The position numbers were made by a program, and so were the translations under genes. 5,217 bases of DNA from positions 1 to 5,217 of the forward strand of contig DAOVTM010000307.1 in NCBI GenBank assembly GCA_030633145.1, in the 5' to 3' direction. The notes under the pieces are model-generated. The model did no database searches and was not told the origin of the DNA. It saw nothing but the letters and a program-made list of their open reading frames with translations. This document shows positions 1 to 5,217 of this stretch, one piece after another (position 1 is the stretch's first letter; the number at the start of each line of letters is the position of its first letter). This DNA is from Desulfobulbaceae bacterium. Lineage in GTDB: Bacteria; Desulfobacterota; Desulfobulbia; Desulfobulbales; Desulfobulbaceae.

Positions 1-141
1 CGTCAGATCGGCTGGATGTCCCGCTTTGGTGAACAGCTTGAGCTGCCCCTTGCCGGGGAGGGCAGGGTGACCTGTCCACATACCGGTGAGGTCTATATTT
101 TGGCAGGGGGAAAGGTCTTTGTCAGCAACCCGACAGATTAA
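1..141 (+). CDS. C-terminal end of an upstream gene, possibly a heparinase II/III-like protein
   Basis: Frame 1 is open from the first base to a TAA at 139-141, giving the last 46 residues of a protein whose start lies outside the window. The tail begins RQIGWMSRFGEQLELPL and ends GGKVFVSNPTD. It shows no membrane segment or catalytic motif. The GW(M)SRFGE stretch resembles the C-terminal beta region (GW.SPRFG) of heparinase II/III-like polysaccharide lyases, which are common in exopolysaccharide clusters, but 46 residues are too few to assign a family. The stop lies only 15 bases before the glycosyltransferase start and in the same frame, so the two genes are probably co-transcribed. That a coding end is present is fairly secure; the family suggestion is weak. 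Confidence 0.6.
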   Translation, partial: RQIGWMSRFGEQLELPLAGEGRVTCPHTGEVYILAGGKVFVSNPTD

Positions 142-156
142 CGTTTTTCTGCTCTC

Positions 157-1335
157 TTGAAGATCCTTGTTCTTACGACCTCTTTTCCCTTGGTACGGGA
201 GTCCCTGAGCGGTATCTTTATCAAAAAAATGGTCGAACATCTGGGGGCGGATTTCCAGGTGACTGTGCTTACCCCGGACAGCAGCAGGGAACCGGATTCG
301 GTGACAGGATATTCTCTTATTCGTTTCCGCTATGGGCCTAAAAAATGGCAGCAACTGGCACATGGTTCCGGCGGTATTATGACTGCACTTACTCATAAAC
401 ACCCCGCCTGCCTTCTCCTGCCGGTCATGCTGGGTGCGGAGTTCCTGGCCTGTCTTCGACATGGCCGCCATGCAGATATCATCCATGCCAACTGGTCCAT
501 TAATGGTGTGATCGCTGGTATTGCCGGAATCATCAATCGCAAACCAGTGGTCACCAGCTTGCGGGGGACTGATGTCAACTTGATGCATTCTTCCCGGCTC
601 ATGCGCATCCTGGTGTATCTCTGTCTTCTTCTCAGTGACCGCATTGTTACGGTCAGTCCCTCCCTGAAACAGCTTATCTGCGACCGGTTTCCCAAGTATC
701 GTGCCAAGGTTCTCTGCATCGGAAACGGTATTGACGATGTCTTTTTTAAGAAGCAGAAGAAACTGTGTACACAGGATGAACCGGTTCGTCTGCGACCAGT
801 TCGTTTACTCACAGTTGGAAATATAACAGCGGGTAAGGGAATAGACTGTATCCTTGGGGCTGTAGCATCCCTTCCCACAGACAACTGGATGCTTGACATC
901 CTTGGAGACGGCCCGGAAAGGGAAAAACTGGAACAGTACTGTAAGGAAAACAATATCCAATCCAAAGTGATTTTTCATGGCGCAGTTGCCCCGGACGATG
1001 TTCCAGGTTTCATGCACCGGGCTGATCTCTTTGTTTTTGCAAGCCGGGCCGAGGGCAGGCCGAATGTAGTCCTTGAGGCCATGGCCTCAGGTCTGGTGGT
1101 CATTGCCGGGGATATTCCTGCGGTGCTTGATCTTATCAAAGATGGAGAACAGGGATTTATTTATCCGGTGGGTGACGTTGTCCGCCTTGGAGAACTACTG
1201 GACGATTGTATCATGCACCCGATGAAAAGGCTCGAAATGGGGCAAAAGGCACGGAAGCATATCCTGGATATGGGACTGAGCTGGACAAAATCTGCAAACA
1301 GGTATGGACAGGTCTATACTGAACTTGTTCATTAG
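157..1335 (+). CDS. Family 4 glycosyltransferase (GT-B fold) of polysaccharide biosynthesis
   Basis: This 392-residue protein has the usual length and layout of a GT4 retaining glycosyltransferase, which transfers a sugar from a nucleotide donor to a growing, usually lipid-linked, glycan at the cytoplasmic face of the membrane. The N-terminal acceptor domain starts MKILVLTTSFP and contains ADIIHANWS (106-114) and TSLRGTDV (133-140). The donor domain begins around LLTVGNITAGKGID (217-230), continues through ILGDGPEREKL (248-258), and carries the EX7E motif in AEGRPNVVLEAMASG, with E299 and E307 as the expected donor-site glutamates. The start is TTG at 157: the upstream stop at 139-141 is in frame, the only start-like codon between is this TTG, and the next Met (residue 25) would remove the first beta strand. 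No Shine-Dalgarno sequence is visible; the leader is pyrimidine-rich, so translation may depend on coupling to the gene before it. The donor and acceptor cannot be read from sequence. It ends 21 bases before the stop of a convergent minus-strand gene. Confidence 0.93.
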   Translation: MKILVLTTSFPLVRESLSGIFIKKMVEHLGADFQVTVLTPDSSREPDSVTGYSLIRFRYGPKKWQQLAHGSGGIMTALTHKHPACLLLPVMLGAEFLACLRHGRHADIIHANWSINGVIAGIAGIINRKPVVTSLRGTDVNLMHSSRLMRILVYLCLLLSDRIVTVSPSLKQLICDRFPKYRAKVLCIGNGIDDVFFKKQKKLCTQDEPVRLRPVRLLTVGNITAGKGIDCILGAVASLPTDNWMLDILGDGPEREKLEQYCKENNIQSKVIFHGAVAPDDVPGFMHRADLFVFASRAEGRPNVVLEAMASGLVVIAGDIPAVLDLIKDGEQGFIYPVGDVVRLGELLDDCIMHPMKRLEMGQKARKHILDMGLSWTKSANRYGQVYTELVH

Positions 1336-1356
1336 TTGCACGAATACATTTTGTTA

Positions 1357-1749
1357 TTATGGTCTTGCCCCCTTTGCTACGGACATTGCGATATTGGGAC
1401 TTTCAGGGTTGACGATAAGAGCCTGCCTGGCAGGAGAAATTAACACATCCATATCCTCCATTGGAACGGCTCCTAACAACACTTCATCGCCCAAAACAAG
1501 GGCTCCGGTAAAGCAGGCACGGTTTTGAAAATTGAGTGATATTGGTCCCATGTAAGGAACCAGATGTTTTTTCCCGTCAGCAGTCGTCACCTCTCGCTTA
1601 TACAGTTCTTCAAGCTCCAGCTGTATAGCGATATGTTCAGGAATACATAAATGCAGAGAACCTGTATCAACCAGAGACATAGTCTTGATTGGTTTAATAT
1701 CTCTGTCTCGAGGATTTGAAAGTTGTATTTCAGCGTATATTAACCCCAT
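1357..1749 (-). CDS. Small clan AA (retropepsin-like) aspartic protease
   Basis: This 130-residue protein carries a single aspartic-protease signature, SLVDTGSLHLCIP (25-37), with D28-T29-G30 as the expected catalytic triplet. It is followed by a flap-like region (YKREVTTADGKK, 50-61) and a C-terminal LLGAVPMEDMDVLISPAR segment (91-108) that matches the second hydrophobic-Gly element of retropepsin folds. One DTG in about 130 residues implies an active homodimer, as in retroviral proteases. No signal peptide or membrane segment is seen, so it is probably cytoplasmic. The start is well supported: ATG at 1749-1747 is preceded by GGGAGG (minus strand, 1762-1757) with a 7-base spacer. It is the only minus-strand gene here and has no partner gene upstream on its strand. 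Its substrate and role are unknown; related small bacterial proteins are mostly uncharacterised. The converging glycosyltransferase ends 21 bases away with no visible terminator between them, so readthrough could make antisense RNA. Confidence 0.85.
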   Translation of the reverse strand: MGLIYAEIQLSNPRDRDIKPIKTMSLVDTGSLHLCIPEHIAIQLELEELYKREVTTADGKKHLVPYMGPISLNFQNRACFTGALVLGDEVLLGAVPMEDMDVLISPARQALIVNPESPNIAMSVAKGARP

Positions 1750-1822
1750 GTATAAACCTCCCGGCCAAAAGTCAGCTTTGTCTGTTTTTTATCTACTTGA
1801 AGATGTCGTTACCTGTTATTAT

Positions 1823-1851
1823 AGTATCATACACTTATGTGCGACAGTCAA
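1823..1851 (-). promoter_or_regulatory. Candidate sigma-70-type promoter for the aspartic protease
   Basis: Read on the minus strand, TTGACT (1851-1846) is followed after 17 bases by GATACT (1828-1823). That is five of six matches to the -35 consensus and four of six to the -10 consensus at the optimal spacing. A perfect TATAAT lies slightly downstream (1823-1818) but 22 bases from TTGACT, which is too far for that pairing. A second TTGACC (1857-1852) abuts the first hexamer. The spacer contains a quasi-palindrome, CACTTATGTG on the plus strand (1832-1841, 8 of 10 symmetric), where a repressor could sit. The predicted start of transcription would leave a leader of about 65-70 bases. This is read by eye only. 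Confidence 0.4.
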
Positions 1852-1943
1852 GGTCAAGTGGATAGTTGAGGCTATATAGGCTGATGGCCTGATAGATATT
1901 TAGTAGTACAGACTGCGACTATTTTGCGTCTGATATGAAGGAT

Positions 1944-1958
1944 GCCCGAATATTGGGC
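1944..1958. other. Short hairpin in the leader of the amidotransferase gene
   Basis: GCCCGAATATTGGGC can form a 6-pair stem (four G-C pairs, one G-T, one A-T) with a 3-base loop, ending 16 bases before the AAGGAA ribosome binding site (1975-1980) of the downstream gene. On the plus strand it is followed by an A-rich run and not a T-run, so it is not an intrinsic terminator for plus-strand transcription. It could affect mRNA stability or translation, or be chance. The rest of the 1750-1984 intergenic region is AT-rich, and no clear plus-strand promoter could be picked out in it. Confidence 0.3.
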
Positions 1959-1984
1959 AAAAAATAGTAAAAACAAGGAAAACT

Positions 1985-3865
1985 ATGTGCGGTATTGCAT
2001 TCCTTTACAGTCCTGCAACAGTTCGGGAAGACCTGTCGCAAAAGATGCACAGCGCACTGGTCGCCCTCCAGCACAGAGGCCCGGACGCAGATGGAATATG
2101 GCAGGATCAAGACGTTACCATCGGGCATCGTCGTCTCTCTATCATAGATCTGGTTGCCAGTCGCCAGCCCATGGCTGATCCTACGAGGCGATTTATTCTT
2201 ACCTATAATGGTGAGATATATAATTACAAAGAACTGCGCAACAGGTTACAGTCAAGGTGGGACTTTCATACAGAGGGTGATACCGAGGTGTTGTTGGCCG
2301 GTCTGATACTGCATGGCTCTTCTTTTGTAGAAAAAATGGAGGGGATGTGGGCCTTTGCCCTGTGGGATAATCTGAAAAAAAGGCTGCTCCTCTGCCGTGA
2401 TCGCATGGGCAAGAAACCGCTCTATTATCAGCAGACTCAGGATAGCTTTGCATGCGCCTCTGAACTGCCGGCTCTGGCCTGTTTGCGGGAAGAACCTTGG
2501 CAGGAAGACCTGGATTCCTCAGCAGACTATCTGCGGCACGGATATTACCTGCCTGGAACAACCGCTTATCAAGCAGTTAGAGAAGTTCTTCCCGGCCACA
2601 CCCTGTCATGGTCTCCGGGACAGGAACCACAGGAACAGAGTTACTGGCAGTTGTCCATCGGCAGTTATTCAGGCAGCCGGGAGCAGGCCTGTCAAGACCT
2701 TAGACGTTCCATGATTGAGTCTGTTGAGAAACGGATGGTGGCCGATGTTGAGGTTGGTGCCTTTCTCTCCGGCGGGGTTGACTCTTCCCTCATCGTCTCT
2801 ATCATGACCCATGAACTGGGGATCAGACCCAAAACCTTTACTATCGGTTTTGAAGAGCGTTCTTACGATGAGCGGAAGTACGCGCAACAGGTAGCCGACT
2901 ATTGCGGAACAGATCATTTTGTCGAGGTACTGGCAGGATGGGACAGGAAAAAACTGCTTGATATGATCCTGGGGAAAATCGGTCAGCCCTTTGCCGACTC
3001 CTCGCTTCTGCCCACCTCCATGGTCTCCGGGGTTGCGGCTTCACAGGTCAAGGTGGCACTGTCCGGGGACGGCGGGGACGAACTCTTCAGCGGTTATCAG
3101 CGCTACCAGGCCAGGGCTATTTTGCGCTGGTTTACCCGGCTCCCCAAAATGGTGCGTCGCAGAATTGGCGGGGTAATCCGCTCTCTGCCCGAGCCTGTGA
3201 CCCACCACAGCCATTCAATATTGAAAAAAGCTCACCTCTTCCAGGATATCGTTGATCGGCTGGCCTGGGAAACACCCTATACCGCACCCGTGTTATATAC
3301 CGAACAGGTCTATAATGAGCTGTTTCCTGAACTACGGGGACGGGGTCATCAACTGCCGACTCTGCCGGAAGAATGTGATATCGACGACATTCAGCGGATG
3401 ATGACCGCCGATGCTCTGGTCTATCTCCCCCAGGATATTTTGACCAAGGTTGACCGGGCATCCATGGCCAACTCCCTGGAAACCAGGGCTCCGTTTCTCG
3501 ATACCCGAGTGGTTGAACTGGCCTTTTCCCTGCCCCGGAGCTGGCATCGATCCAGCGGAAAGGGGAAAAAAATGCTCCATGACAGTTTCAGTGATATCCT
3601 GCCTGAGACGATCTGGAAGCGGCGGAAACAGGGATTTGGTGTTCCCATTCATACCTGGTTCAGGCAGGGACTGGACAGGGAACTGAAAGAACTGCTGCAC
3701 AGCCGGAAATCAGTGGTCAACAGGTCATCTGTTTTGGAAATGCTTGAGTTGCATAGAACTGGAAAAAGGGATCACGGGTATCGCCTGTGGTCCATCTATG
3801 TCTATCTGTTGTGGCTTGCTGAGGGAGGAGGATTGAAATTGAATCAAGAATCGATACAGAAATGA
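1985..3865 (+). CDS. asnB: Glutamine-hydrolysing asparagine synthetase-type amidotransferase
   Basis: This 626-residue protein has the full two-domain layout of AsnB enzymes: glutamine is hydrolysed in an N-terminal class II amidotransferase domain, and the ammonia passes to an ATP-activated carboxylate in the C-terminal synthetase domain. After Met removal C2 is the nucleophile (MCGIAF). HRGPDADG (30-37), GHRRLSIID (47-55), YNGEIYN (74-80) and GDTEVLL (98-104) line the glutamine site. The ATP-pyrophosphatase P-loop is LSGGVDSSLI (261-270), followed by ALSGDGGDELFSGY (358-371) and LTKVDRASMANSLETRAPFLD (486-506). No key residue appears to be missing. The ATG at 1985 has AAGGAA five bases upstream and is fixed by the need for Cys2. 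In this setting the acceptor may be a sugar acid or another cluster-specific substrate instead of aspartate, as proposed for AsnB-like enzymes of exopolysaccharide clusters; the sequence alone cannot decide. It is followed by an inverted-repeat element and the export gene. Confidence 0.95.
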   Translation: MCGIAFLYSPATVREDLSQKMHSALVALQHRGPDADGIWQDQDVTIGHRRLSIIDLVASRQPMADPTRRFILTYNGEIYNYKELRNRLQSRWDFHTEGDTEVLLAGLILHGSSFVEKMEGMWAFALWDNLKKRLLLCRDRMGKKPLYYQQTQDSFACASELPALACLREEPWQEDLDSSADYLRHGYYLPGTTAYQAVREVLPGHTLSWSPGQEPQEQSYWQLSIGSYSGSREQACQDLRRSMIESVEKRMVADVEVGAFLSGGVDSSLIVSIMTHELGIRPKTFTIGFEERSYDERKYAQQVADYCGTDHFVEVLAGWDRKKLLDMILGKIGQPFADSSLLPTSMVSGVAASQVKVALSGDGGDELFSGYQRYQARAILRWFTRLPKMVRRRIGGVIRSLPEPVTHHSHSILKKAHLFQDIVDRLAWETPYTAPVLYTEQVYNELFPELRGRGHQLPTLPEECDIDDIQRMMTADALVYLPQDILTKVDRASMANSLETRAPFLDTRVVELAFSLPRSWHRSSGKGKKMLHDSFSDILPETIWKRRKQGFGVPIHTWFRQGLDRELKELLHSRKSVVNRSSVLEMLELHRTGKRDHGYRLWSIYVYLLWLAEGGGLKLNQESIQK

Positions 3866-3909
3866 GTTGTTTGCTTAGGTGATTACCAAGAAAGAATATA
3901 CGTATCCTC

Positions 3910-4030
3910 GTATCCTCTTTAAATTTTATGGAAGCCTTGTTCCTACTGACGGAGTCTCGCAGGCTCGCTTACCTGGAGCATGGGAAACCTGTGGGCTATC
4001 AGATGTTTCCATAATTTATAAAGAGGGTAC
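3910..4030. repeat. 121-bp element with 24-bp imperfect terminal inverted repeats (MITE-like)
   Basis: The left arm (3910-3933) begins GTATCCTCTTTA and ends TTATGGAA; the right arm (4007-4030) begins TTCCATAA and ends TAAAGAGGGTAC. The arms are reverse complements at 20 of 24 positions, with mismatches mainly in the central AT-rich part. They enclose 73 bases of GC-richer DNA. Within this core, CTTGTTCC (3936-3943) and CTGGAGCATGGGAAAC (3973-3988) resemble the two ends of the palindromic repeat found at 4977-5091. The left arm's GTATCCTC is duplicated in tandem just outside (3902-3909). The right arm is followed by AGTTTTTTG, so in RNA the long stem plus T-run might also act as an inefficient terminator after the amidotransferase gene. 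The element contains no ORF that I would defend. It may be a small non-autonomous mobile element or a folded mRNA spacer. Confidence 0.6.
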
Positions 4031-4087
4031 AGTTTTTTGTATCTTTTAGTGTCAGGAATTAATCAACGAAAGTGTTTGACAAAGACA

Positions 4088-4894
4088 ATGGGAAAAAAGC
4101 ATTTACAATATCACATAAACATCATATCGTTACTTCTTTTTGTTTTTTTGCAGGTTTCATGCGCCAAGCAGGAGTTTTCGGTGGCGAATTATGACCTTGC
4201 AGAGAAAACAATACCTCCAGGTTTAAGTACTAATGCCAATATTTCAGCAAACTCGCTCCAGGATATAACCTTAGCTGCCGGAGACACCCTCACAATTGAA
4301 GTCTGGGGCGTGGAAGAATTGACAAAACAGGCAACCATAAATCCGGCAGGCTTTTTATATTACCCCTTTATCGGCAAAGTAAAGGCCGCCGGATTGACCG
4401 TTGACCAGTTGCGTAATACGATCACAGCTAAAATATCCCGATATTACATTGAGCCAAAGGTAACAGTAATGCCTCTGGAAATGGCAGGACAACAGTATTA
4501 TATCCTTGGTGAGGTCAATCAACCGGGGAAATCAACCATGACATCCCGGCTCACGATTATGGAAGCTGTGGCTGCAGCAGGCGGACTGAATCAGGATGCT
4601 GACGATGTTGTAATGCTGTTGCGCAAACAGGACAAACAACTGTCAATCATGACCATCCCGCTGCAGTTTGATGATGTATCACTGGAAAATATTTATTCCG
4701 TGACCATGCGAATCCAGGCCAACGATGTGCTGTATCTGCCGCCATCAAAAATTGCCAATGTTGAACGGTTCATGATCAGGCTGAATAATATCCTTAATCC
4801 CCTTCTAGCCCTGGAACGGGGTATCCTGTATTGGCCCTCATTAGTGGAGGCCATTGAAGGGAGTTCCGGGGAAATCACTATTCCTATTCAGTAA
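4088..4894 (+). CDS. Polysaccharide export protein, Wza-type outer-membrane lipoprotein
   Basis: From ATG at 4088 the product is 268 residues. A basic start (MGKK) and hydrophobic stretch IISLLLFVFLQVSC (12-25) form a lipoprotein-like signal peptide, with C25 as the probable lipidated residue; the box is not canonical because Q occupies -3 and L is at -4. A Poly_export domain follows (about 58-128: LAAGDTLTIEVWG, then INPAGFLYYPFIGKVKAAGLT), then an SLBB domain (about 135-195: YYILGEVNQPGKST, LTIMEAVAAAGG). A final strand, IQANDVLYLPPS (209-220), precedes an amphipathic C-terminal segment NILNPLLALERGILYWPS, comparable in place to the helix that lines the Wza outer-membrane pore. The protein would form the periplasm-to-surface channel for the polysaccharide. 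The frame extends upstream to a TTG at 4037, but those 17 residues are polar and would precede the signal peptide. No strong ribosome binding site is seen for ATG 4088, so the start is likely, not certain. Confidence 0.9.
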   Translation: MGKKHLQYHINIISLLLFVFLQVSCAKQEFSVANYDLAEKTIPPGLSTNANISANSLQDITLAAGDTLTIEVWGVEELTKQATINPAGFLYYPFIGKVKAAGLTVDQLRNTITAKISRYYIEPKVTVMPLEMAGQQYYILGEVNQPGKSTMTSRLTIMEAVAAAGGLNQDADDVVMLLRKQDKQLSIMTIPLQFDDVSLENIYSVTMRIQANDVLYLPPSKIANVERFMIRLNNILNPLLALERGILYWPSLVEAIEGSSGEITIPIQ

Positions 4895-4976
4895 TGCTCA
4901 TAATGACACAACCATCACAACAAAGGATGAAAGTTTGTCCTGCTTTAATTGCTGGCGACTTTCATATAAAAATTTC

Positions 4977-5091
4977 TCTTGTTCCCAAGCTCCAGCTTGG
5001 GAACGCAACTTGGAAGCTCCAGCTTCCTGCCGTAATTCGTGAAGCTGGAGCTTCTGAAAAAATGTTTCCAAGCTGGAGCTTGGGAACAAGA
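4977..5091. repeat. Nested palindromic repeat (REP/REPIN-like), four AAGCT-AGCTT units
   Basis: Four quasi-palindromes lie in 115 bases. Units 1 (4981-5004) and 4 (5064-5087) are 24 bases each, with 11-base arms GTTCCCAAGCT and AGCTTGGGAAC around a CC centre (GG in unit 4, which has one arm mismatch, T for C). Units 2 (5012-5027) and 3 (5041-5054) share the shorter arms GAAGCT and AGCTTC around CC and GG. Units 1 and 4 are inverted copies, as are 2 and 3. The whole can therefore fold either as one long hairpin (4977-5004 with 5064-5091 at 27 of 28 positions, then 5013-5026 with 5041-5054) or as four small hairpins. It lies between the export gene and the next gene of the cluster, so it would be transcribed. 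Repeats with this type of core are, to my knowledge, dispersed in many environmental bacterial genomes, but copy number cannot be judged from one window. Confidence 0.88.
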
Positions 5092-5095
5092 ATCC

Positions 5096-5108
5096 CGCCC
5101 GTAGGGCG
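5096..5108. other. Small perfect hairpin next to the palindromic repeat
   Basis: CGCCC GTA GGGCG is a 5-bp perfect stem with a 3-base loop, five bases beyond the end of the nested repeat and 24 bases before the likely start of the next gene. No T-run follows, so it is not a terminator. It may be an outer part of the same repeat element or simply a structured leader. Confidence 0.4.
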
Positions 5109-5131
5109 ATAAGTCCATAATCACAAAAACA

Positions 5132-5217
5132 GTGGAATTCTTACAGATTATCGCAATACTCCTGCGCCGTAAATGGATTGTGACAGGAGTTTTTCTCCTC
5201 TTTGTTGCAGTTTTTGC
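5132..5217 (+). CDS. Start of a probable Wzz/Wzc-type chain-length determinant (truncated by window)
   Basis: From GTG at 5132 the frame stays open to the window end (28 codons plus two bases). It reads EFLQIIAILLRRKW and then a hydrophobic stretch, IVTGVFLLFVAVFA. A short amphipathic lead, a basic LLRRKW and then a first transmembrane helix is the typical start of Wzz/GNVR-domain proteins, which sit in the inner membrane and set polysaccharide chain length, sometimes fused to a Wzc tyrosine kinase. The position directly after a Wza-type export gene supports this. The frame is open back to a TAG at 5102-5104, and GTG is the only common start codon in it; no good ribosome binding site is seen, so the start is provisional. 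The hallmark Wzz residues and any kinase domain lie outside the window. Confidence 0.65.
   Translation, partial: MEFLQIIAILLRRKWIVTGVFLLFVAVF

Noticed and set aside
393..965. 190-residue minus-strand ORF inside the glycosyltransferase gene
   Set aside because: It is antisense to a clear GT4 gene, is rich in Arg, Ser and Pro typical of a shadow frame, and shows no recognisable motif.
1304..1528. Plus-strand ORF overlapping the end of the glycosyltransferase and the protease
   Set aside because: It is antisense to the DTG protease, which has a strong ribosome binding site and family motifs; this ORF has neither.
1944..1958. Hairpin as an intrinsic terminator
   Set aside because: The A-rich tract follows it on the plus strand; on the minus strand the T-rich tract precedes the stem and does not follow it, so neither strand has the right order.
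4076..4109. TTGACA and TACAAT as a promoter for the export gene
   Set aside because: The spacing is 22 bases, too long, and the -10 would fall inside the coding region after the chosen start.
4927..4965. ATGAAAGT / ACTTTCAT 8-bp inverted repeat after the export gene
   Set aside because: The arms are short and AT-rich with a 23-base loop and no T-run, so it is not a convincing terminator and may be chance.
4977..5091. Possible CRISPR array
   Set aside because: The units are inverted and of two different lengths, are separated by irregular gaps of about 7 to 14 bases, and no direct repeats with regular spacers are present.
4894..5112. Plus-strand ORFs reading through the repeat (for example one with VPKLQLGNATWKLQLPA)
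   Set aside because: The apparent repeats in the peptide are simply the nested palindrome translated; no ribosome binding site, no family resemblance, and open frames occur on both strands across the same repeat.

Overview
The window is part of a Gram-negative exopolysaccharide or capsule gene cluster. The Gram-negative assignment rests on an outer-membrane polysaccharide-export protein (Wza type) followed by the start of what looks like its inner-membrane chain-length partner (Wzz type). Moderate GC content, a clan AA aspartic protease and palindromic repeats with the core AAGCTCCAGCTT together suggest an environmental bacterium with a repeat-rich genome. A member of the Desulfobacterota (Desulfobulbales-like) would fit, but that is an impression and not a demonstrated placement.

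Layout from left to right: the last 46 codons of an upstream plus-strand gene (1-141); a family 4 glycosyltransferase with a TTG start (157-1335); a single minus-strand gene for a small retropepsin-like aspartic protease with its own ribosome binding site and a candidate promoter (1357-1749); an AT-rich divergent intergenic region; a full-length asparagine-synthetase-type amidotransferase (1985-3865); a 121-bp element with imperfect terminal inverted repeats (3910-4030); the polysaccharide-export lipoprotein (4088-4894); a 115-bp nested palindromic repeat (4977-5091); and the first 28 codons of a probable Wzz-type protein (from about 5132, running off the window).

The plus-strand genes fit one pathway. 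The glycosyltransferase would add a sugar to a lipid-linked repeat unit. The AsnB-like enzyme would probably amidate a sugar acid or other cluster-specific acceptor, although ordinary asparagine synthesis cannot be excluded. The export protein and the Wzz-like protein would form the export channel and control chain length. The aspartic protease is the one gene on the opposite strand and has no obvious place in this pathway, so it looks like an accessory insertion.

The least ordinary DNA is non-coding. The export gene is bracketed by two palindromic elements that share a related core. The right-hand element consists of four inverted quasi-palindromes nested in two pairs, and the left-hand element carries what looks like a diverged relic of the same unit inside AT-rich terminal repeats. 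I did not find a convincing new multi-gene system. The best candidates for a second look are these repeats and the orphan protease.
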